64,000 nucleotides of DNA from Clostridium moniliforme (GCF_017873235.1 NZ_JAGGJZ010000002.1:1-64000), one strand, 5' to 3'; shown: positions 29,657 through 39,143, counted from the first letter of the stretch. Notes: generated from the sequence alone by a model not told the origin. Translations and numbers: made by a program.

Positions 29657-31045
29657 ATGGAATTTAGAGAAGAAATGGATTCAGTAGGAAGCAAAAAGGT
29701 ACCAAAGGATGCTTACTATGGCATTCAAACATTAAGAGGTTATGAAAACTTTAGAATAAGTGGCTTAACTTTAGATAAGGATTTTATAAAAACCCTAGCA
29801 ATAGTTAAAAAAGCTTGTGCAATAACAAATTATGAAGTTGGAGAATTAGACGAAAAACTTAAAGATGCAATTGTTAAAGCTTGTGATGAAATTATTGAAG
29901 GTAAATATATAGATCAATTTATATTAGACCCAGTACAAGGGGGAGCAGGAACTTCAATGAATATGAATATGAATGAAGTTGTTGCAAATATAGCAAATGA
30001 AATGTTAGGATGTGAAAAGGGACTTAGACACCCTGTTCATCCAAATGATCACGTAAATATGGGACAATCAACAAATGATGTAATTCCAACAGCCGGATTA
30101 ATAAATTGTCATATATTATTAAAACAATGCTTAGAACAATTAAAGAATTTTGAAGAAGCTCTATTAAATAAAGGTAAGGAATTTGAACATGTTATAAAAA
30201 TGGGAAGAACTGAAATGCAAGATGCTGTACCAATTAGTTTAGGAGCAGAGTTTACTTCATATGCAAGAGCAATTAGAAGGGATATAAATAGATTAAAAGA
30301 AAGATTAGATGATTTATTAGTAGTTAATATAGGAGGAACTGCTATAGGAACTGGAATAAATGCTAATCCTGAATATGAAAAGAAAATTGCTATTACTTTA
30401 AGAAATTTAACTGGATTAAATATAAAACAATCAGATGATTTAGTAGATTCAACTCAAAATGCAGATATAATAGCTGCACTTTCAGGAGATTTAAAGGTTT
30501 GTGCAATTAATGTAAGTAAAATAGCAGGAGATTTAATTTTAATGTCATCAGGACCAAGAACAGGATTTGGAGAAATAACTTTACCTGCAAGACAAAATGG
30601 TTCTTCAATAATGCCAGGAAAGGTAAACCCAGTTATGGCAGAACTATTAAAAGAAATTTCATTCCAAATAATGGGTAATGACACTACAATAACTTTAGCA
30701 GCTCAATCAGGACAATTAGAATTAAATGCATTCTATCCAATAATGTTTGCAAATATGTTCCAATCAATTAAAATACTTGCAAATGGAATACATACAGCTA
30801 CTGTAAATTGTATAAATGGAATAGAAGCAAATGGAAACCTATGTAAGAGATTAGTTGAAAGAAGTATAGGAATAGTTACAGCATTTGCACCAATAATAGG
30901 ATATGATAAAGCAGCTCATATTGCAAAATTAGCTCTTAAAAATGATAAAAATGTAAAAGATGTTATAAAAGAAGAGTTAAATATTACAGAAGATGAAATG
31001 AGTAAAATACTTGATATTGCAAAAATGGCTAATGTAAATAAATAA
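29657..31045 (+). CDS. aspA: Aspartate ammonia-lyase (aspartase)
   Basis: Converts L-aspartate to fumarate and ammonia. The 462-aa protein belongs to the fumarase/aspartase superfamily, with HPNDHVNMGQSTND near residue 135 and the mobile catalytic loop GSSIMPGKVNP at 315-325. ATG 29657 follows GGAGG at 29644. An in-frame ATG at 29618 coincides with the predicted sigma-54 transcription start and is unlikely. The gene converges on its probable activator gene, with which it shares a terminator. Confidence 0.95.
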   Translation: MEFREEMDSVGSKKVPKDAYYGIQTLRGYENFRISGLTLDKDFIKTLAIVKKACAITNYEVGELDEKLKDAIVKACDEIIEGKYIDQFILDPVQGGAGTSMNMNMNEVVANIANEMLGCEKGLRHPVHPNDHVNMGQSTNDVIPTAGLINCHILLKQCLEQLKNFEEALLNKGKEFEHVIKMGRTEMQDAVPISLGAEFTSYARAIRRDINRLKERLDDLLVVNIGGTAIGTGINANPEYEKKIAITLRNLTGLNIKQSDDLVDSTQNADIIAALSGDLKVCAINVSKIAGDLILMSSGPRTGFGEITLPARQNGSSIMPGKVNPVMAELLKEISFQIMGNDTTITLAAQSGQLELNAFYPIMFANMFQSIKILANGIHTATVNCINGIEANGNLCKRLVERSIGIVTAFAPIIGYDKAAHIAKLALKNDKNVKDVIKEELNITEDEMSKILDIAKMANVNK

Positions 31046-31051
31046 ATTTAT

Positions 31052-31080
31052 AAAGGGGTGTAAAATACACCCCCTTTTAA
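31052..31080. terminator. Terminator shared by aspA and the activator gene
   Basis: AAAGGGGTGT pairs with ACACCCCCTTT around a five-base loop. The last codon of the minus-strand activator gene lies in its right arm. Confidence 0.75.
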
Positions 31081-32666
31081 TTATTTTTAATAAATATTGC
31101 TATTAAAATAATGAATATAAATTCAGAAAATGGAAGATATATATTTAAATTATCTTCAATAATTTTTCTGTAATCAGAAGCTAATTTAATTTCTTCTGGA
31201 AATAATAATTTTAATTTATTTTCAAGTTTATTTATATCTATATTTATAAAGTTTATTCTGTCATAAATTAAATCTAAGTGAATATTAAATATATTTTCGT
31301 ATAAAGCTATGTTAAAAAACTTTTTTATATTATTGTCAAAGGCATAAAGTTTTTCATTAATTTCAGTAAAGGTTGCATAAGGAAGTTTATATTTATATTC
31401 ATTAGCATAGTTATTTATGCACTCTAAATATTTTATTAGTAATTCATTAAACTCAAAAGCACTAGAAGTTTTATTTATAACTAACCGATTAACTTCAATA
31501 AGCAAATTTCTATAAGATTTAAGCATTAATAATCTTTTGTTTTGAAAAGAATGGCTTTCTATTTTAGTATCTTTATTATATACAAAATAATTTCCGTCAG
31601 GTTTTAGTTTTTCCAAAAGACTTTTTTCTTTAGTTAAGGGGAGAGATAAAGATTTACTAATTTCTTTTGGAAGGTCAGGACTGTTTATTTTTATATTTTT
31701 TTTATTATTTATAAAATATTCAGTATAAGCATTAGCAACACATAATTTTATATCATTTTTTAATTGTCCAACATTATATATACAATCATAAGATAAAAAA
31801 CAAAGCATAGTATTATAAGAAATATAAATAGATTTATTTAAATTTATACTTTCATTTTTTAAAAAGGTTTCAATTAAAGTCAGTCTTTCTTCTAAGCCTC
31901 TTTCACGAAGACTTGGAATCTTTATTTTAATTGATATTCTTCTTAAAAATGTACTAAGAAGAGTTTCATTTATATCTTCATTTGTAGCACATATAATTCT
32001 TACAGAAGATTTTATTTTTTTAGAAACTTCACCAAATCTTCTAAAATATCCAGTATCCATAAATAAAAATAACATTTCTTGTCCTTCACTTGGAAGGTTA
32101 TGTATTTCATCTAAAAATAATATTCCACCATTAGCTTTTTCAATTAATCCTTGTCTATCTTCAGTAGCTCCTGTAAAGGTTCCTTTTTTTACTCCAAATA
32201 GTTGAGAACTTAAAAGTTGTGGATTATTTGAGTAATCAGAACAATTAAAGTGGATAAAAGGAATATCTTTTTTATTAAAGAAGGATACAGCATATTCATG
32301 CATAAGTTTTGCAAACATTGATTTACCAGAACCTGTTTCTCCTATAATTAAAGAATCCATTCCATTTGGAGGATAAAGAATTGCAGTTTTAGCAAGTTTG
32401 CATGCATCTGTAAGGGATGGAAAAAGATAAGATATTTTATCTAATGATGATTTATTATCAAAATTTATATCATTAGGATTTTTAAGAAAATATTTTACTG
32501 GACGTGTTGAATTTTTATAAAGTTTTTTATTTTTAACAAGACTATTTAGGTTTTTACTAATATTAGATCTTTCTATATGTAAATTTTCAGAGACTTCATT
32601 TGTAGTAACCCCTTTTCCTGTATCTAATTTTTCAACTGTAGAGTAAACTAAGTCAATTCTTTTCAA
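31077..32666 (-). CDS. LevR-like sigma-54-dependent activator, short form
   Basis: A 529-aa enhancer-binding protein. Order: an N-terminal winged helix (~1-60, TTNEVSENLHIERSNISKNL), an AAA+ domain with Walker A GETGSGKS (109-116), the sigma-54 contact loop GTFTGA (162-167) and Walker B GILFLDE (181-187), then a PTS-regulation domain (PRD) at the C-terminus (~430-529). LevR proteins are usually ~900 aa and continue with EIIA, EIIB and a second PRD, which are absent here. The PRD keeps a first histidine (FNIHLDLIYDRI), but the second conserved histidine position appears to be hydrophobic (FIFIILIAIFI). TTG start follows GGAGGG. It is convergent with aspA, which has a sigma-54 promoter and shares this gene's upstream repeats, so aspA is the probable target. 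Confidence 0.82.
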   Translation of the reverse strand: MKRIDLVYSTVEKLDTGKGVTTNEVSENLHIERSNISKNLNSLVKNKKLYKNSTRPVKYFLKNPNDINFDNKSSLDKISYLFPSLTDACKLAKTAILYPPNGMDSLIIGETGSGKSMFAKLMHEYAVSFFNKKDIPFIHFNCSDYSNNPQLLSSQLFGVKKGTFTGATEDRQGLIEKANGGILFLDEIHNLPSEGQEMLFLFMDTGYFRRFGEVSKKIKSSVRIICATNEDINETLLSTFLRRISIKIKIPSLRERGLEERLTLIETFLKNESINLNKSIYISYNTMLCFLSYDCIYNVGQLKNDIKLCVANAYTEYFINNKKNIKINSPDLPKEISKSLSLPLTKEKSLLEKLKPDGNYFVYNKDTKIESHSFQNKRLLMLKSYRNLLIEVNRLVINKTSSAFEFNELLIKYLECINNYANEYKYKLPYATFTEINEKLYAFDNNIKKFFNIALYENIFNIHLDLIYDRINFINIDINKLENKLKLLFPEEIKLASDYRKIIEDNLNIYLPFSEFIFIILIAIFIKNN

Positions 32667-32688
32667 AGCTGTCCCTCCTTAAAATACA

Positions 32689-32767
32689 AGTGTGCACAAA
32701 ATACAAGATTAGTGTGTTGAAATAGTTAAAAATTACTATCTTTATGTATTATTTTAAAGCACACTAA
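32689..32767. promoter_or_regulatory. AGTGTG repeats upstream of the activator gene
   Basis: AGTGTGCAC (32689-32697) and AGTGTGTTG (32711-32719) are direct repeats 22 bp apart, and GCACACTAA (32759-32767) is a third copy in inverse orientation. They begin 23 bp before the TTG start, a position suited to autoregulation by the activator. Confidence 0.6.
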
Positions 32768-32827
32768 TAATAAATTCAACAGCATATGAAAATGATACCA
32801 TGAAATATTATAAAAATACTTCTAATG

Positions 32828-32898
32828 TAGTATTTATTTTATATAGCCCTTTAGACTTATTTAAGGTTGTCTTTAAGTTCTATCTAAAATAAATACTA
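32828..32898. repeat. Long imperfect inverted repeat between the activator gene and prfC
   Basis: AGTATTTATTTTA at 32829 and TAAAATAAATACT at 32885 are complementary over 13 bp, and inner segments (CTTTAGAC / GTCTTTAAG) can extend the stem. No T-run follows on either strand. The rest of this 410-bp intergenic region holds the operators described above and the prfC promoter. Confidence 0.5.
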
Positions 32899-33008
32899 GT
32901 TTAAAGCATGGTATAATTATTAAAAAGGAAAATATCATAGAAAAAAAGAGAATAAGAATAAAATTTTTTAAATATAGTTAGTATAACTATAGAAAATAGA
33001 AACTTTTA

Positions 33009-33017
33009 TGTTATAAT
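33009..33017 (+). promoter_or_regulatory. Extended -10 promoter of prfC
   Basis: TGTTATAAT (TG-N-TATAAT) lies about 60 bp before the start. No good -35 box is present. Confidence 0.5.
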
Positions 33018-33078
33018 CGAGAGTGGATTATAATAAAGAATACAATTTGAATTAACATAAATTAAGGAGGAAATATTC

Positions 33079-34677
33079 TTGGCTGATTTAAGAAAGGAAA
33101 TAGAAAAAAGAAGAACCTTTGCAATAATATCTCACCCAGATGCAGGTAAGACAACATTAACAGAAAAATTCTTACTATATGGAGGTGCCATAAGACTTGC
33201 AGGTTCAGTAAAGGCTAGAAAGGCATCAAAGCATGCAGTATCAGACTGGATGGAAATAGAAAAGCAAAGAGGTATTTCGGTTACATCATCAGTTATGCAA
33301 TTTAACTATGATGGACATTGTATAAATATATTAGATACACCAGGACACCAAGACTTCTCAGAGGATACATATAGAACTCTTATGGCAGCAGATTCTGCAG
33401 TAATGGTTGTAGATGCTGCAAAGGGAGTTGAGGCGCAAACTAAAAAATTATTTAATGTATGTGCTTTAAGAGAAATACCAACATTTACTTTTGTAAATAA
33501 GATGGATAGAGAGTCAAGAGATCCATTTGAATTATTAGAAGACATTGAAAATGAACTTTCTATAAAAACTTATCCAATGAACTGGCCAATAGGTTCAGGA
33601 AAAGATTTTAAGGGAGTATATGAAAGAGATAATAAAAGAATTATAGCCTTTACAGGTGGAGAACATGGTCAAAAGGAAGTTAAGGCAATTGAAGGAGAAG
33701 TTGATGATCCTAAATTTAAAGAAATATTAGGAGAAGATCTTCATGAAAAACTTATGGAAGATATAGAACTTCTAGATATTGCAGGAGATGAATTTGATGT
33801 AGAGAAAGTAAGAGAAGGACAATTAACTCCAGTATTTTTTGGATCAGCTCTTACAAACTTTGGCGTTGAACCATTTTTAGAGCATTTCTTAGAAATGACA
33901 ACAGCACCTACTGGAAGAAATTCAAGTATAGGAAAAATAGATCCTTTTGATGATAATTTTTCAGCATTTGTATTTAAGATACAAGCAAACATGAATAAAG
34001 CTCATAGAGATAGAATTGCTTTTATGAGAATATGTTCAGGTAAGTTTGAAAAAGGCAAAGATTATTATCATATGCAACAAAACAAAAAAATTAAACTTTC
34101 AGAACCACAACAATTTATGGCTCAAGATAGAGAAATAGTTGAAGAAGCATATGCAGGAGATATAATTGGGGTATTTGATCCAGGAGTATTTTCAATTGGA
34201 GATACTATTTGTACACCAAGTAAAAAGTTTAAATTTGAAGGAATACCAGCCTTTGCACCAGAACATTATGCAAGAGTTAGACCAATAGATACAATGAAGA
34301 GAAAACAATTTATAAAAGGTGTTACTCAAATAGCTCAAGAAGGAGCAATTCAAGTATTTAAAGAACTTCATATAGGTATGGAAGAAATAATAGTTGGAGT
34401 TGTTGGTGTGCTTCAATTTGAAGTTTTAGAATATAGATTAAAAAATGAATATAACGTTGATATAAAAATGGAAAGACTTCCATATAGATTTGTTAGATGG
34501 ATTGAAAATGACGGAAATATTGATGTAGATAAATTAAATCTTACATCAGATACTAAAAAGGTTAAAGATCTAAAGGATAGAAACCTTTTAATATTCCAAA
34601 ATACTTGGGGCATAAGCTGGGCTTTAGAACATAATAAAGGTCTTGTATTATCAGATGTAGGTAAATCAGAGAATTAA
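33079..34677 (+). CDS. prfC: Peptide chain release factor 3
   Basis: A ribosomal GTPase that recycles RF1/RF2 after termination. The 532-aa length is typical. G1 is SHPDAGKTTLTE (~17-28), followed by RGISVTSSVMQF, the G3 motif DTPGHQDFSEDTYRTL and G4 NKMDRE. The family-specific C-terminal region is complete (RFVRWIE, WGISWALEHN). The start is TTG 33079 after AAGGAGGA. wecB follows 22 nt downstream with no terminator, so read-through into it is possible. Confidence 0.96.
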   Translation: MADLRKEIEKRRTFAIISHPDAGKTTLTEKFLLYGGAIRLAGSVKARKASKHAVSDWMEIEKQRGISVTSSVMQFNYDGHCINILDTPGHQDFSEDTYRTLMAADSAVMVVDAAKGVEAQTKKLFNVCALREIPTFTFVNKMDRESRDPFELLEDIENELSIKTYPMNWPIGSGKDFKGVYERDNKRIIAFTGGEHGQKEVKAIEGEVDDPKFKEILGEDLHEKLMEDIELLDIAGDEFDVEKVREGQLTPVFFGSALTNFGVEPFLEHFLEMTTAPTGRNSSIGKIDPFDDNFSAFVFKIQANMNKAHRDRIAFMRICSGKFEKGKDYYHMQQNKKIKLSEPQQFMAQDREIVEEAYAGDIIGVFDPGVFSIGDTICTPSKKFKFEGIPAFAPEHYARVRPIDTMKRKQFIKGVTQIAQEGAIQVFKELHIGMEEIIVGVVGVLQFEVLEYRLKNEYNVDIKMERLPYRFVRWIENDGNIDVDKLNLTSDTKKVKDLKDRNLLIFQNTWGISWALEHNKGLVLSDVGKSEN

Positions 34678-34699
34678 TTATTAAAAGGGGTAGATATTA

Positions 34700-35824
34700 A
34701 TGAAAAAGATAAAAGTGCTATCAGTTTTTGGAACTAGACCTGAAGGAATAAAGATGTGTCCTTTAGTTAAAGCTCTTGAAAGAGATGATAGATTTGAATC
34801 AATAGTATGTGTAACAGCACAACATAGAGAAATGTTAGATACAGTACTTGAAATATTTAATGTAAAACAAGATTATGATTTAAATATAATGGCACATGGT
34901 CAAACAATAGTAGATATATCAAACAAAGTTTTAAAAGGAGTAGATGAAGTAATAAAGGAAGCAAAACCTGATATTGTATTAGTACATGGAGATACTTCAA
35001 CTACATTAAATGGAGCATTAGCTGCATTTTATAATAAAGTTCCAGTAGGTCATGTTGAAGCAGGACTTAGAACTTATGATATATATTCACCATTTCCAGA
35101 AGAAGCAAATAGAAAATTAACTGGATGTATAGCAACATTAAATTTTGCTCCAACAAAAACTAATGAATCAAATCTTTTAAGAGAAGGGGTAAGTAAAGAA
35201 AAAATATTTATAACAGGAAACACTGTAATAGATGCTCTTTTAAGTGTAATAGATGAAAATTTAAAATTCGAACAAGAAGTTTTAAATGATATAAATTACA
35301 CAAATAAAAATGTAATATTACTTACAACCCATAGAAGAGAAAATTGGGGAGAGCCAATGGAAAATATCTTTAAGGCTATGATAAAGTTAGTTGAAGAAGA
35401 TGAAAGCATTGAAGTAATATTCCCAATGCACAAAAATCCAGCAATAAGGGAACTTGCACATAATTATTTTGATAAGTATAAAGGAAGAGTTCACCTTATA
35501 GAACCATTAGAATATGTAGAGTTTGCAAATCTTATGTCAAGAGTTAAGCTTATAATGACAGATTCAGGTGGAATTCAAGAAGAGGCACCAACTCTTGGAA
35601 AGCCTGTTATGGTACTTAGAACAGAAACAGAAAGACCAGAAGCAGTAGAAGCTGGAACAATAAAGCTTGCAGGAGTTGAAACAGAAAACATATATAATGA
35701 AGCAAAAAAACTTTTAACAGATGAAAAAGCTTATAAAGAAATGGCACATGCTGAAAATCCGTATGGAGATGGAAATGCATGTAAAAGAATTTTAGATGAA
35801 ATAGATAAATATTTTAATAAATAA
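34700..35824 (+). CDS. wecB: UDP-N-acetylglucosamine 2-epimerase (non-hydrolysing)
   Basis: Interconverts UDP-GlcNAc and UDP-ManNAc, a precursor for capsule or teichoic-acid linkage units. The 374-aa protein shows FGTRPEGIKMCPL, QHREMLD, GHVEAGLRTYD, TGNTVIDAL, THRRENWGEPM and DSGGIQEEAPTLGKP, the complete family signature. It sits between prfC and the capsule operon but has its own terminator, so it may serve several glycan pathways. Confidence 0.95.
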   Translation: MKKIKVLSVFGTRPEGIKMCPLVKALERDDRFESIVCVTAQHREMLDTVLEIFNVKQDYDLNIMAHGQTIVDISNKVLKGVDEVIKEAKPDIVLVHGDTSTTLNGALAAFYNKVPVGHVEAGLRTYDIYSPFPEEANRKLTGCIATLNFAPTKTNESNLLREGVSKEKIFITGNTVIDALLSVIDENLKFEQEVLNDINYTNKNVILLTTHRRENWGEPMENIFKAMIKLVEEDESIEVIFPMHKNPAIRELAHNYFDKYKGRVHLIEPLEYVEFANLMSRVKLIMTDSGGIQEEAPTLGKPVMVLRTETERPEAVEAGTIKLAGVETENIYNEAKKLLTDEKAYKEMAHAENPYGDGNACKRILDEIDKYFNK

Positions 35825-35851
35825 TTTCATAAAAATATAAATATTGAAAGT

Positions 35852-35903
35852 CTAAGAATATATAAATAACTAGCTTTATGGTTATATTCTTAGGCTTTTT
35901 TTA
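35852..35903 (+). terminator. Terminator after wecB
   Basis: AGTCTAAGAATATA pairs with TATATTCTTAGGCT and ends in TTTTTTT. Confidence 0.8.
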
Positions 35904-36301
35904 TATTTTTAAAATTAATGTAAATAAAAATATTTTTAGAGAAAATGTGAATTATAAAATATAAAATTATAATTTTTTTAATAATTATAATTTTAGTTAA
36001 TATTTACAAAATAATATATTAAGTTTTGTGAATATATATGAGAATTTGTAGAATTAAAAATATTGAAAAAAATTATATATATAGTAATATATATAATAAA
36101 GACAGTTAATTTCCAAAAATATTAATACAATATGTATAAAATATTAAAAAAAAGAAAACAGATTATAAGGATTATGGAATAAGAAGGAAAAGAATTATAG
36201 TTTATGTTATAATTGTTTAGTATTTATTAAAAAAACATTAAATTTTAGGAATTATGAAAAATTTAAGGAAATTTAAAAGACATTAGGATGGGAGATAGTA
36301 T
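35904..36301 (+). promoter_or_regulatory. Capsule operon upstream region with extended -10 promoter
   Basis: About 400 bp of very AT-rich sequence without an open frame. TGTTATAAT at 36205-36213 (TG-N-TATAAT) is the best promoter candidate, like that of prfC. GGGAGA precedes the first start codon. Confidence 0.45.
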
Positions 36302-37012
36302 ATGAATGAAGAGAACATAAACATTAGCGAAATACTAGATGCTATTAAAAAGAGATGGAAAATAATTGTGGGGATTACATTAGCTTTTACAATAATTGTT
36401 GGAATTATTAGTTTTTTTGTTATATCACCTAAATATGAAGTTACAACAAAACTTTTTATAGGTAAGGAAAATAAAAAAGCTCAAGAATATAATAGTAATG
36501 ATGTAATGATGTATCAAAAATTATTAACTACCTATGCAGAGGTTGCACAAACAGATGATTTAATTAAAAAGTCTTTGAATAAAGCAAATATAAACGAAAA
36601 AGTAAGAGATATTAAAAAGAATTTAAAGATAACACCAAGACAGGATACTCAAATATTGGAAATTTCTTACACAGGAAAGGATCCTAGTGAAGATGTTTCT
36701 ATAGTTAAAAACCTTACAGATGAATTTATAAAGGAAGCTAAGAAGCTTATTCCAAGTGGAAATATTCAAATAGTTGAAAAGGCAGCTTATCCAGATAAAC
36801 CAGTAAGTCCAAATAAAACTCTTAATATTTTAATAGCTTTTGTTCTTGGATTAATGGTTAGTGTTGGATTATCATTACTTTTAGAATTTATGGATAATAC
36901 ATTTAAATCAAAGGAAGAAGTTGAAAAGGCTTTAGATCTTCCTGTTTTAGGGACAATCCCTGAGCTTAGCTCAGAAGAGGGAATAGAAAGAAGAAGAAAA
37001 CATGGAAAGTAA
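36302..37012 (+). CDS. Capsule chain-length regulator (Wzz/CapA type)
   Basis: A 236-aa membrane protein with helices at ~18-38 and ~172-195 around an outer Wzz domain (~45-160), and the proline motif PDKPVSPNKTLNI before the second helix. It forms the transmembrane activator half of the Gram-positive BY-kinase pair with the next gene and sets polymer length. First gene of the capsule operon. Confidence 0.92.
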   Translation: MNEENINISEILDAIKKRWKIIVGITLAFTIIVGIISFFVISPKYEVTTKLFIGKENKKAQEYNSNDVMMYQKLLTTYAEVAQTDDLIKKSLNKANINEKVRDIKKNLKITPRQDTQILEISYTGKDPSEDVSIVKNLTDEFIKEAKKLIPSGNIQIVEKAAYPDKPVSPNKTLNILIAFVLGLMVSVGLSLLLEFMDNTFKSKEEVEKALDLPVLGTIPELSSEEGIERRRKHGK

Positions 37013-37021
37013 GGTGAGAAT

Positions 37022-37672
37022 ATGTTTATAGTTGAAAAACAACCAAAATCAGTTGCGGCAGAGGCTTATAGAGTATTAAGAACAAATATTCAATATTCAT
37101 CCTTTGATAAAGAAATAAAAAAAATATTAGTTACAAGTTCAGAACCAGGAGAAGGTAAATCAACTACTTCAGGTAATCTTGCTCTTGCATATTCTCAGGA
37201 TGAAAAGAAAACTCTTATTATAGATTGTGATTTAAGAAAACCAAGTTTACATAAGAAGTTTAGAATCTCAAATAACTTAGGTCTTTCAGATGTAGTTTTA
37301 GATAATAACAAAATATCAAAGGCAATTATTAAGTATACAGATAATCTTCATATATTACCTTCAGGAAAGGTTCCACCAAATCCATCAGAAATGCTTGGAT
37401 CAAAATCTATGGAAAGATTACTTGATGAGCTTTCTGAAATTTATGATGTAGTAATTTTAGACACTCCTCCAGTTCATGCAGTAACAGATGCTCAAATACT
37501 TTCGACAAAGGTTGATGGATCTATTCTTGTAGTTAGAGCTGAAAAAACAAAGAAAGAAGTAGTCATTGATGGAAAGAAAGCTTTAGAGAAGGTTGGAGCA
37601 AATATTCTTGGAACAGTACTTAATGGAGGAGAAAGTAGTAAGGGTAAATACTACTATTATTATGGAAATTAA
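37022..37672 (+). CDS. Capsular tyrosine kinase (CpsD/CapB type)
   Basis: A 216-aa cytoplasmic BY-kinase. Walker A is SSEPGEGKSTTSGN (~40-53), Walker A' is LIIDCDLRKPS, Walker B is VVILDTPPV, and the C-terminal tyrosine cluster KYYYYYGN is the autophosphorylation site. It depends on the CapA-type protein encoded 9 nt upstream and is opposed by the phosphatase encoded directly after it. Confidence 0.94.
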   Translation: MFIVEKQPKSVAAEAYRVLRTNIQYSSFDKEIKKILVTSSEPGEGKSTTSGNLALAYSQDEKKTLIIDCDLRKPSLHKKFRISNNLGLSDVVLDNNKISKAIIKYTDNLHILPSGKVPPNPSEMLGSKSMERLLDELSEIYDVVILDTPPVHAVTDAQILSTKVDGSILVVRAEKTKKEVVIDGKKALEKVGANILGTVLNGGESSKGKYYYYYGN

Positions 37673-38434
37673 ATGAAGAAAAATATAATAGATATTCATT
37701 CACATATAATAGCTGGAATAGATGATGGGCCAAAACATTTGAATATAGCATTAGATATGATAAAAAGAGCAGAAAGTCTTGGGACTAAAGATATAGTAGC
37801 AACTCCTCATTTTAGGAGAGGCTATTTTGAAACGCCTTTTAATGAGGTTAAGATGATAGTTAATTATTTAAAATCTTTTGTTAATGCAGAGGGGTTAAAT
37901 ATAAATGTTCATTATGGACAAGAAGTTTACTTTTCAGAAAGAATACTTGAAGATTTAGAAAAAGGACTTATTGGAACTATAAATGATAGTAGATATATGC
38001 TTTTGGAATTTCCAATGAGAAAGATTCCCAAAGAAGCAGTAGATTATATTTATGAACTTAATCTTAAAGGAATAAAACCAATAATAGCACATCCAGAAAG
38101 ATATCTTGATGTAATTAAAAATCCTGAAAGATTAAATGAACTTATAGATGAAGGTTGTCTTTTTCAGCTTAATGTAGGAAGTATAAGGGGAGACTTTGGA
38201 AGGGATGTTAAGAAAACTTCAGAAATTCTTATAAAACATAGTGTATATGGTTTTGTTGGAAGTGATGCTCATGATAACAATAGAAGAAGAACTGGAATAT
38301 TAGATGAATGCAGGGAAGTATTTAAGAAGAACAGAAGAATAGAAGAAATATTTGTAGAAAATACAGAAAAACTTTTAAAAAATGAAGAGATTTTCTTTGA
38401 AGGGAATAGAGTTAAAAAAAGAGGGTTCTTCTAA
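37673..38434 (+). CDS. PHP-family tyrosine phosphatase (CpsB/CapC type)
   Basis: A 253-aa manganese-dependent phosphotyrosine phosphatase. Metal-binding motifs are DIHSHIIAGIDDGP at the N-terminus, ATPHF, GQEVYF, IAHPERY and GSDAHD. It dephosphorylates the tyrosine cluster of the kinase. Its ATG begins at the base after the kinase stop codon. Confidence 0.94.
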   Translation: MKKNIIDIHSHIIAGIDDGPKHLNIALDMIKRAESLGTKDIVATPHFRRGYFETPFNEVKMIVNYLKSFVNAEGLNINVHYGQEVYFSERILEDLEKGLIGTINDSRYMLLEFPMRKIPKEAVDYIYELNLKGIKPIIAHPERYLDVIKNPERLNELIDEGCLFQLNVGSIRGDFGRDVKKTSEILIKHSVYGFVGSDAHDNNRRRTGILDECREVFKKNRRIEEIFVENTEKLLKNEEIFFEGNRVKKRGFF

Positions 38435-38471
38435 AATAAATGAAGCAAGGTAAGGATAGGAGGAATAATGC

Positions 38472-39143
38472 TTGGAGAAATCAGAAGTTAATAATGGAAT
38501 AGTCGATGAAAATACTTTGCAGGAACAAAAAAGTTATGTTGTTTATAACATAGTCAAGAGAACGATTGATATAATTGGATCACTTTTAGGAATTATAGCA
38601 TTAAGTCCTTTATTTATTATTGTTGCAATTGCAGTAAAGATAGATAGTAAAGGAAAGGCGATTTTTGGACATATTAGAATAGGAAAGAATGGAGAAAAAA
38701 TAAATGTTTATAAATTTAGAACAATGGTAAGTAATTCAGCAGAGGTTTTCGAAAAATTTACTGAAGAACAAAAAAAAGAATATTATACAAACTTTAAATT
38801 GGATAATGATCCTAGAATAACTAAAGTGGGTAATTTTTTAAGAAAAACAAGCTTGGATGAATTGCCACAATTGTTTAATATTTTAAAAGGTAATATGAGT
38901 ATTGTTGGTCCTAGACCAATAGTTGAGAAGGAAATCCATAAGTATGGAGTTTATTCTGAAAAATTGTTTAGTGTAAAGCCAGGACTTACAGGTTATTGGC
39001 AAGCAAATGGTCGAAGTAATACAAGTTATGATGAAAGAGTAAAAATGGATATGTACTATATAGATAATAGATCTATTTCTATGGATATTAAGATAATATT
39101 TAAAACGGTAGTATCAGTTATAAAGAAAGAGGGAGCTATATAA
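38472..39143 (+). CDS. Initiating undecaprenyl-phosphate sugar phosphotransferase
   Basis: Transfers the first sugar-1-phosphate onto undecaprenyl phosphate to begin the capsule repeat. The 223-aa protein has one N-terminal membrane helix (~30-55) and the PglC/WcaJ catalytic domain: KIDSKGKAIFGHIRIGKNG, YKFRTM, LRKTSLDELPQLFNIL, MSIVGPRP and PGLTGYWQANGRS. It lacks the extra N-terminal helices of long WcaJ forms. The start is TTG 38472; AGGAGG lies 8 nt before it, and the ATG at 38468 is out of frame and stops at once. The sugar is unknown. Confidence 0.92.
   Translation: MEKSEVNNGIVDENTLQEQKSYVVYNIVKRTIDIIGSLLGIIALSPLFIIVAIAVKIDSKGKAIFGHIRIGKNGEKINVYKFRTMVSNSAEVFEKFTEEQKKEYYTNFKLDNDPRITKVGNFLRKTSLDELPQLFNILKGNMSIVGPRPIVEKEIHKYGVYSEKLFSVKPGLTGYWQANGRSNTSYDERVKMDMYYIDNRSISMDIKIIFKTVVSVIKKEGAI

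Noticed and set aside
36000-36200. Possible non-coding RNA in the AT-rich region before the capsule operon
   Set aside because: Only simple AT repeats are visible, with no convincing stem or promoter-terminator pair.
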